Of a DNA stretch of 38,865 nucleotides, positions 31,216-38,865 are shown in pieces. Source of the DNA: Gnetum montanum (Eukaryota > Streptophyta > Gnetopsida > Gnetales > Gnetaceae); NCBI GenBank assembly GCA_015680685.1, contig MNCI01005932.1:149980-188844 (forward strand), given 5' to 3'. Position 1 is the first letter of the stretch; each line of letters opens with the position of its first letter. The translations under genes were made by a program, and so were the position numbers. The notes beneath the pieces were generated by a model, which was not told the DNA's origin, searched no databases, and worked only from the letters and a program-made list of their open reading frames with translations.

Positions 31216-32795
31216 TTCATTTTTTCTACTTATTTACTCATCTACCTCCACCTTATATATAAAATATATATAATCTAGTTTTATTTTTCTACCTTTCTTC
31301 TTCAACACATGGACATCCTACCCATCAAATTGCATGTAGATCCTACATACCTTTCATAGGTACATGTCATACCCTCATTTTTCATTTTATATTTTTTTTG
31401 TTTAGAAAAAAAATTATGCATGTATGCTTTCCTTTTTCTCAAAATGTGCCAACCATCCTTTCTTGTTCACATGTGATTCCATTTCCTTATCCATCCATGT
31501 CACTCCTCTTCAACACATGAACATTCTTCGTTATGTTTAAGCTCTTTCTCCCTACTTTAACTAGAATAGCCCTTATTACCATACCATCAACCCTACCAAA
31601 CCATCCCATTGCCATGGCACCACATGTAATGCATATTATTGTTTTATTTCTAAGATATATATATATATATACCATAAAAAATAATTAAAATATATTTAAA
31701 AAATTTAAAAATTATAAAAATATAAATATTTTATTTCTCTCACCTCTCCATTTTGATTTTTTTGTTGGTTTTTCTTATTTTTTTTTTATTTTCTTGTATT
31801 TGTTTAGCCATTACTTTACTAAGTGACCAAATTTTGTTATTTCTCAGCTAAGCAATATTTAAAAGTAAATTTCATGGTATATTTCATTGTTAGGCCATTG
31901 TTGCTGGTGGTAATGTTTATTTTATTTGTCTAAGTTGATTTCTCATACCTTAGTTGTGGTGGAGATGCACAAAACTAGGTATGAGCTTTGAAATTTTCCT
32001 ATCAAATTTTTTATACATACATTTGTTAGAACCTTGTGATAATGTTTCACATGTTGTATTTATATTTTGTTGCTCTTGTTAACATATTTTTTGCAATGGA
32101 GGCACATAATCTCATGGAACTTACATGATATTTATCATTTTCATAGTGAATTAGGTTCTAATAACTACATTTCTTACATTAGAGGCTATGATCACATGAA
32201 TTGAAAGAAACTCAAACCTTGAAGATGGGATCAACTAAAAGACTAAAATAATTACTAGTTAAACTTGATTTGATTGAACCTTCTCAACCAAGAATATTTG
32301 GAGGTTTTTGAGCTAGTTTCTAAGTAATAAGTTGGGGACATGTGTAATAATGACCACTAGAAGCCAAGTTAAGTTACTCATTGGTGGATCCCATTAATCC
32401 AAAGGATATCCATGAAATGGTTGAAACTCATGTACCATGAGTTGATGTAAGCATGTTAGCATCATTAGTAATGCAAATGAGAAATATTAAGAAACTACAT
32501 TAGATACTACTATGAGAGAAAGAACTAATGTGGGATGAAAGTCATGTTCTTCAACCAAGGGTAACAATCTTAGAAGAGTAATTTGAAAAACATCTAATGT
32601 ATCCTTAGTATACATTAGGCATGTGAAGAGCTATTCCACCATACCCATCACCTTTTGGTGCTTCTTCTTGAGGTGGCAAGTATATGTTTTTTTATTATGT
32701 CATATTTTGTTGTAACCCCTTTACATTGATCATAAGTCAAGCTAGGTCTAGCCCATGTTTTATTGGTGTGAATTAAGGGACTAGCTTAATTTAGT
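31216..32795. other. AT-rich region without recognised genes
   Basis: I see no long ORF, RNA gene or matched repeat. 31655-31671 is an (AT)n microsatellite. The part from about 32150 to 32795 is less AT-biased and could be a decayed retroelement end. Confidence 0.5.
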
Positions 32796-32815
32796 CAAGG
32801 AGGAATGATAAGGCA
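32796..32815 (+). promoter_or_regulatory. Possible polypurine tract and LTR start
   Basis: CAAGGAGGAA is followed by TGATAAGG, the pattern of a polypurine tract next to an LTR 5' end. A TTATAAG box lies about 35 bp on. I found no matching LTR end or partner copy. Confidence 0.25.
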
Positions 32816-32989
32816 TCTGATGATAATATTATATTTCTTTATAAGCCTATATGCATAAAAATGTTTACACATTTAACTTTTTAATTAAGGCTTATTCTGG
32901 AGTATGGTGGAACACCTCTAGTAACAAACCCTTAACGACAAATTCTTGGTGAAACATCCCTACTAGCAAACCCTGAGTGATGTCACCCT

Positions 32990-33051
32990 TAGTGTATCAT
33001 CACCTTGGTGTTGCTACTCCTAGTGTGGCACTACCTTGGTGTTGCCACTTT
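32990..33051. repeat. 31-bp direct repeat, two copies
   Basis: Units begin TAGTGT at 32990 and 33021 and contain ACCTTGGTGTTGC. Looser related words (CCTTAACGAC, CCCTGAGTGA) upstream from 32925 suggest older copies. Confidence 0.7.
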
Positions 33052-34262
33052 GGAGATGATGAACTATTTCTGTTACATAGCCAAAAACTATAAATACCAG
33101 AGGAGGAAAGCTCAAAATTATATTTTATTTTTAATTTTCTTTGATGTATGAGCTTATTCTTCTTTTTCCTTAGGGTAAGTGTGAAATTTATTTTCCTCAT
33201 GTGTTTTGAGCTATTTCTTTACTATGTAATGAGACTTATTCAAAGTGTTGTCATGCCTTACAACTTGAAGCTGGTTAGTTGATGCAGAGCTAACTATTTT
33301 CATCATGAATAAAGTTGAATTTGATTTTCTAATTTTATTTTATCAACCCTTGAAGATGATATAAAATTAATGAAATTTTTTATATTTGAAAATTACAATT
33401 AAGGGTATGATTGAGAAGATTTTATCATTTTTGTGTGTTAGCATTACATTTTTCCCATAAAGGAATTGTGACATAATTTACATGTATGTTTGATTTCCAT
33501 GTTACACCTGAAAGGGATTACAATAATCTTAAATTATTATTTATTATTTATATTTATAAAAAACACAAAAATTATAAAATTATAAAAATATCATTTCCAT
33601 ACCATGGTAACACAATTTTCTTTATTTGTATTATAATATTTTTATCTATTAAACATAATGTTATACATAAGTAAACTTTGCACTTCATGTTCCCATCATT
33701 TTAGATGTTTATGATCAATTCACTATGTGTACCATTAAAGACCTCTTATGGTTTCGACCAAGGGGACACTAATCACTGTAGATGTGCTAGATACCATACA
33801 AGTTATGTGTATATGTTGGTATTGAACTATGATTCATAGTATTGGTAAATGTATTTTGTGATTGATCTATTGGTATGTTGGTGTGTGTAGGATCTTGATT
33901 GAGTATGTATAGATACAAATTTTTGGATATGACTATGGAAATGCATGTGGAAGGATGATATGCATGCAGTGCCATATGCATATGATTAATTATGTATGAT
34001 TATGACTATCTATGACTATGTGTTAGGCATGTAGTTTCATATGGTTAAGTCAGTGGTTATTAGGTAATGGTTGTCTCTAATGGATTGCATGGTATGTATA
34101 ATAATCAAGTGTATACTTTAGTGGAATTATGTCAATATTGTATGTAATGATATGATGCATGTAGTGGCTAGAGCACATGCAAGATTGACCTTTGATGTAG
34201 GTTGTTCTATACCCCATTCTTCTTCTCTAATGTAGTACTTATTAGCCATCTAGTAGAGGAAG
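33052..34262. other. AT-rich region, nothing recognised
   Basis: There are no supported genes. Short ORFs (33486-33674 and others) are AT-rich chance frames. 33960-34060 has a loose ATGACTAT/TATGATTA repetition. Confidence 0.5.
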
Positions 34263-34562
34263 TGTATAGGTTTCACACTTATATTTATAATAACATTATT
34301 TATTTACAAGTGATGGAACTAGGGGTGTAAGAGAGTATTAAGAGGGCTAAGAAGAGGGATGTTGTATAGGTTTCACACTTATATTTATAATAACATTATT
34401 TATTTACAAGTGATGGCACTAGGGGTGTAAGAGAGTATTAAGAGGGCTAAGAAGAGGGATGTTGTATAGGTTTCATACTTATATTTATAATAACATTATT
34501 TATTTGCAAGTGATGGCACTAGGGGTGTAAGAGAGTATTAATAGGGCTAAGAAAAGGGATGT
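34263..34562. repeat. Tandem repeat, 3 copies of exactly 100 bp
   Basis: Units start at 34263, 34363 and 34463, each with TGTATAGGTTTCA near the start and GGGATG near the end. Copies differ at only a few positions; unit 3 is the most different and unit 1 has one unique base. The high identity contrasts with the decayed surroundings and indicates a recent duplication. There is no ORF through the array. Confidence 0.95.
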
Positions 34563-35128
34563 TTGTGGTACCTAATTGATATATGTTTTCATGAAAAAAA
34601 ATTCTATAATCAAAGGCTTGTTAATGTTTGGCTTGAAGAATAATCATAGGTCAGTAGCTAGTTAGTTAGCTTGCATTTCCATACACTAAAAGGTACTAAA
34701 TTCAAGCCTAGTACTATCATACTACACCATCCTAGAGATGATATGCATGACATATTACTAATTATTGCCTTACCCTCAAAAAATATGTTTGACTTAAAGA
34801 CTATAATAGTTAATTTTTAGTGTGTCACTTTATTTTCAAACTGACAATATTATTGAATTAACTTTACCATGTAGTGTGAGATGATCATCATAAAGGCTTG
34901 GTCATGTAAATTATTTAACTCAAAAGAAAAGGAATGAATGAGTTATAAATAAACTTCAACCAAATGTAAAAGTGTTGAAACTAATAAAAAAATACACAAA
35001 TTAAACACACTTATTAATGTGCATGGTAAAGCTCACCATCTTTACTTTCGCTAAAATCAAACTATGGCTATTGATGAATCATTAGTTGTTTGGGTTATCT
35101 AATAAAAAGTTAACTTTTTAGTTAGCTT
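34563..35128. other. AT-rich region, nothing recognised
   Basis: There is no supported feature between the 100-bp array and element E. Confidence 0.5.
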
Positions 35129-36023
35129 TGATAATAAGACTTTGATAACAAGGCTCCAATAACAAGGCTCTAATAACATGGCCCTAATATCAGGTATCTA
35201 ATATCGGAGTCTCAACATTGGGTATCTAACGTCGGAGCCAAGATGCAATGTTGGGTATTTGATGTCGCGGGGTATACACCAACCTATAAATATAGCACTT
35301 GGGCACAAGGTTTGCAAGTAGTTTTTCATAGTTTTATCAATAGAGTAGCCGAATTCTTGTAGTTTTATTTTATAATCTTAGAAAACAATCAATGAGTGCC
35401 CACAAAGTGGATCTGAGTCAGTTGTATGAAGTCTTATTTGATTGGCAATGTACCTGGACATATTTTATGAACGGTAATAAGATCAAGATTGATTCTTATT
35501 CATTGTAGCACTTTGACTTGGATTATATTTACTTTCCATGCAATTTACTTTTCATGTACTTAGTTAATATTTACATTTTCATGCATGTTAATTAATTAGG
35601 CACATAAGTATGATTACTTTGAGCATGCATATGAATCTTGGTAATCCCAGCAACCCTTAATGTTTGGTAACCCAATAGTGTTATATGTGTTTAGGATGTG
35701 CATGGGAAGTGGGATTGGATACTTATATTAGGGTAGTTGATTATTAATTAGCAATTAGATTAGTTGAATTGATTATAAATTGAGTTTCAACATATTGTTA
35801 ATCGTGAATAATAAAATATAAAATAATGAAAATCATATGTCTCACTCTAGACTAAACTATACGTGACAAAGCTACCACTAGTCCAAGTGGGAAGACAACG
35901 AACTACGATCAAGGCATAGTGATCTAGATGCCACAACTAGTCCCATCCACAGAATTCAATCAGATCATGCATAAACACTTATGATTCATATGGTTGGGTG
36001 TAGGGGTACCTCATTGCTCATCA
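35129..36023 (+). mobile_element. Element E 5' LTR
   Basis: The right edge is certain: CTCATCA at 36017-36023 followed by a PBS. The left edge is approximate; TGATAATA at 35129 is the best candidate. It contains short AACAAGGCTC repeats (about 35145-35185), degenerate ATATCGG/ATTGGGTATCTAA modules (about 35185-35265), a TATAAATA box at 35285-35292, and a stem with arms 35432-35438 and 35476-35482. The body is alignable with the A and C LTRs but clearly more distant. Confidence 0.75.
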
Positions 36024-36043
36024 TTGGCACCATTGATAGGGAT
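36024..36043 (+). promoter_or_regulatory. Element E primer-binding site (tRNA-Asp, decayed)
   Basis: TTGGCACCATTGATAGGGAT follows the LTR. It retains the tRNA-Asp pattern with several substitutions. Confidence 0.75.
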
Positions 36044-36151
36044 GGTGTTAGTTATCTAGATTAGTTATATTATACACAATTGTTGTAAAGGTATTAACAA
36101 TATATCTTTCTAAAAAAAATATTAACTTACACACATCATAAACCAACAACA

Positions 36152-36501
36152 ATGTCTCTCTTACACAGAAGTGACTGTGCACTGTATAGTGAACACATTC
36201 ATTAGAGAAATAATGTGATATACGATGAAGAAAATTGGAGTGGCCAACCTTATGTAGGGGTTTCTTATGATCATGAACACCCTAACGACACTCAAAGACT
36301 ACATTAAGCTAAGGTAGACAATCTTGGAGGAGACGACATACGTTCTGAGCTAGGGGAGGCCTCAAGGCCTAAGACCTCCTCAAACCAAGAAATGATAAAG
36401 AAAGGGACCCTGAGAAATACCATAGAAGCCATGGAAATTCTTTCAATTTCTCATATTCCTCTTTCATCTTAATGTCTAGTTTTGATGAAGATGAATGTAG
36501 G
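36152..36501 (+). pseudogene. Element E gag start, cut by element D
   Basis: The ATG at 36152 begins a frame (Met-Ser-Leu-Leu-His) that continues to the D insertion with stops at codon 18, near codon 51, and near 36470. It is hydrophilic, with acidic and Gly/Asp-rich parts, and does not closely match the A, B or D gag N-termini. The assignment rests on position after LTR, PBS and a leader of about 110 bp. The remaining gag lies beyond the window, after D. Confidence 0.5.
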
Positions 36502-37470
36502 TGATGAGACGTGATTTGCATGAGCCATGATATCGTGTACACAATATTGCAGCTGTCGTGATATCGTGTCATCCCCTGCAATGTCACGTACACGATATCA
36601 CGGTCTGCCGTCAAATCTATAAATAAGAGGCGGCACTCCCCTTATTTTTCATCCTAGGCTTAAAGTAGGAAAAATCTGGCAGTTTGATCACTCCAGAGAT
36701 AGAATATTTTCCATGTGCCCGCAGTAGGAGTCCCTAAGTGAATGGATCTTTATTCGAGCAGCTTTGTACCTAAACGCAAGTTGTGTACGGCAATAAAGAT
36801 GAGCTTTGTGGATAAACCTTGCAGTGCATGGAATAGGATTTTATTACATGTTATTTATTACTTGCATTAGCGCAACATGAGTATGACTTGATTACGAGCA
36901 TTGACAAATGTGTACGGCTAATCAAGGAATCAGCTACTCATCGCAATTAGTCTCTCTCACCCTCAACTCCTAGAATGCGGGATGAGTACGACTTGATTAT
37001 GAGCATCTACGGATGTGTATGGCTAGTCAAGGAATCGGCTGGTCATCATGTTTAGGCTAGTTAAGTGCCTCAATACGACCACTTTGAGCACATGCGTTAC
37101 GTGTGGTGATCCTAGTAATGATTAGCGTTTGGTAGCCACAATTGCATAGTTCAGGGTGTGTATGGTAAGTGGGAATGGATGTTGACACTAGTTAATTTAG
37201 ACTTAGTCCTTAGTTAGAGTTAGTTATCTTTCTCAACCCTTCGCTCTTAGCATAAAAGACATAAAACCATAAAAGACCATAAAAATCATATACCTCGGAC
37301 TTACTTAACCATACACCATGACAACTACAAGTAGGTCTGGGAAGACAACAAATGATTAACCCCAAGTGTTCCATGGGGCATGTAAGCATTTAGTCTGTAG
37401 AGTTTGACTGGATCGCACATGCTACGCTCGTTTCGTATGGTTGAGTGTAGGGGTACCTCGCTTCTCATCA
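36502..37470 (+). mobile_element. Element D 5' LTR
   Basis: This 969-bp LTR has GATATC palindromes at 36525-36605, a TATA box at 36618-36625, and stem arms 36746-36754 and 36792-36800 with AATAAA at 36792-36797. An internal duplication has unit 1 at 36879-36949 and unit 2 at 36984-37054 (105-bp offset). It ends CTCATCA. Confidence 0.92.
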
Positions 37471-37489
37471 TTGGCACCGTTGTCGGGGA
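37471..37489 (+). promoter_or_regulatory. Element D primer-binding site (tRNA-Asp)
   Basis: TTGGCACCGTTGTCGGGGA immediately follows the LTR and differs from the tRNA-Asp complement by two transitions. A 124-nt leader follows. Confidence 0.9.
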
Positions 37490-37613
37490 CTAAGTGTTTG
37501 TGCACTGAATAGAATATAAGGGATATCACTCACATCGTTGTGAGTCTTAACGAACCTTTGGGTTAATCAAAAGAGAAAATTTATATAACGGTGAAATTAG
37601 CACACTGATAAAA

Positions 37614-38865
37614 ATGCCTTCTTCTCATAAGAGTAACTCACCACCTAAGGACCATACACGAGACAGTCGGCAACATAAAACACATAGCCGAAATCAGCCA
37701 TGTCCTAAACAATACAAGATATTTTATATTCATCCCGATGAGTATATTCCAGACTTTACTTTTATCCTCTATCAAGATGAACAACTGCGATAGAGAGATT
37801 TGCAAGGTAACATCATGTTACCCCTAGATCGATCAGTCTCTCGCATGCTTTTCAGTGCCTTGGCATAGATTGGCATGCAAGAACTATTTGCTGAATACGT
37901 TGCAAAAGATTTTTACATGAGAGATTATTATCCCACAAATGCCCAATGTATGAGAGACTTAAGGCAGGAGAGTCAACATGCACTATTGAAGGGCAAGGTC
38001 CTGCATGTCCTTAGCGAAATAGGAGATGAGGAACCTCTTATCATGGGTTCTTTAACAAATGATGTTCCCCTTCCTAATGATGATGAGGAGGTTGGGTATC
38101 AGAACCTACTATCAACGATACATATCCTTGGTTTTGATGCCGGTGAATGCCAACTATTCACAGAGGGAACAACCACTTATGCTAAGGACGGGCACTTAGA
38201 TCGTCACCACAATCGGGACCGTAGTAGCTGAAGAGAAGGCAAGAAACATCATCATGGAGATGGTTTCCCTTCTTCTTCTCCTTCATCCCATCACTCACCC
38301 TCTCCTTCCACATCTGGGTGTAGCCACCATGAACATAAAGGTGAGGATAAAAGTAAGAAGAACGAAAGACCTCGATGGGAAAGTTGAGAGAGAGGACAAG
38401 GGAAAGGACGTAGGGAGAGTAGGGAATAATGCAGACATCACAAGTGTCATGAAAGAGATGATCATGATGAGCCCCTACTTGCAACCTGAAGTATGCGTAA
38501 CAGCACGGAGGCAGTTAGGATTCCCACAAGGCATTTAAAAAATAGTCAGATCAAACGATTATACATGAACAACATCCCACGATTTGAAGGGGGATACAAT
38601 GCTGATCTGTAAAATCATTTACGGGCATTCCACGATGCTTGTGCCTTGCAGAATATAGAAAATGAGTGGCAAAAATTGAAGTTGTTCCCAAGGACACTCA
38701 CTAAAGAAGTAGAGAGCTGGTGCCAGTCCTTAGAATTGGAAACCATTAGGAGGTGGAGTACGATGCTAGAACTGTTTAACGAGAAGTATCAAACATACTC
38801 TAGAGTGTCCAATTTGCGTAAGCAGATCCAAGGCTAGAAACAAGGTACATATGAACCCTTGGATG
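37614..38865 (+). pseudogene. Element D gag, partial at window end
   Basis: The ATG at 37614 matches B's gag start. The frame holds for the full 417 codons visible, broken by about seven point stops (the first two near 37792 and 37866, then 38229 and several to 38610). Open pieces are 37875-38231 and 38646-38837. The N-terminal region, Ser/His/Lys-rich low-complexity segment (about 38240-38420) and start of the capsid-like block (about 38575 on) are visible. Stops replace Trp, Gln and Arg codons. The zinc cluster and protease lie beyond the window. Confidence 0.83.

Larger units (their letters stand above)
36502..38865 (+). mobile_element. Element D: B-family retrotransposon, 5' part
   Basis: LTR 36502-37470, PBS 37471-37489, and gag from 37614 to the window end. 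The LTR, leader and gag all match element B, so D is a family member in the opposite orientation. It is inserted in E's gag; the left flank is GTAGG (36497-36501), and the right flank is outside the window. Whether D keeps RT and INT cannot be seen. Confidence 0.88.

Noticed and set aside
33486-33674. Small ORFs in 30.5-34 kb
   Set aside because: They are AT-rich chance frames (Ile/Lys/Tyr/Phe-rich) or translations of simple repeats, with no domain or neighbour support.
34263-34562. CRISPR-like array
   Set aside because: The three units are contiguous 100-bp tandem copies without unique spacers, in plant nuclear DNA.

Overview
This is plant nuclear DNA made almost entirely of old, nested LTR retrotransposons plus AT-rich repeat sequence. 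I found no intact host gene, tRNA, rRNA or CRISPR array. The retrotransposons are Ty3/gypsy (Metaviridae). Their primer-binding sites match the 3' end of plant tRNA-Asp, they have Gag-PR-RT-RH-INT order, and the integrase resembles the Athila/Tat group. A large seed-plant genome that removes DNA slowly is likely; the species cannot be named from this window. Single N bases at 558 and 14619 mark draft-assembly joins.

Layout. 1-557 is an inverted scrap of element 3' region. 559-1499 is an LTR of the B/D type. Element C (+) runs from 1500 to 27805. It is 5'-truncated and carries gag, PR, RT, RNase H, INT, a large extra 3' ORF and a 3' LTR. Element A (+, 6033-21233) sits inside C's integrase, and element B (-, 12067-19174) sits inside A's 3' non-coding region. 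Both A and B are flanked by 5-bp target duplications that now differ by one base. 27806-31215 is a cluster of degenerate inverted-repeat (foldback) units. 31216-35128 is AT-rich DNA with a 3 x 100 bp tandem repeat and a possible LTR start. A second nest follows: element E (+, from about 35129) is interrupted at 36502 by element D (+), which runs off the window.

How the parts relate. All elements share TGATGA...TCATCA ends, the tRNA-Asp PBS and one Gag design. Only C keeps RT/RNase H and the long 3' ORF. A has lost RT, RNase H and the integrase zinc finger, but its Gag-PR-INT frame is continuous for 1448 codons apart from point stop codons, and it keeps a D,D(35)E triad. B has lost RT through most of INT. 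A and B each also lost the middle of the 3' ORF. They look like non-autonomous derivatives that depended on C-like relatives. The most notable signals are the in-frame A fusion, a conserved splice-acceptor/ATG at the 3' ORF, a conserved stem that buries the poly(A) signal in every LTR, and palindromic GATATC modules upstream of the TATA box.
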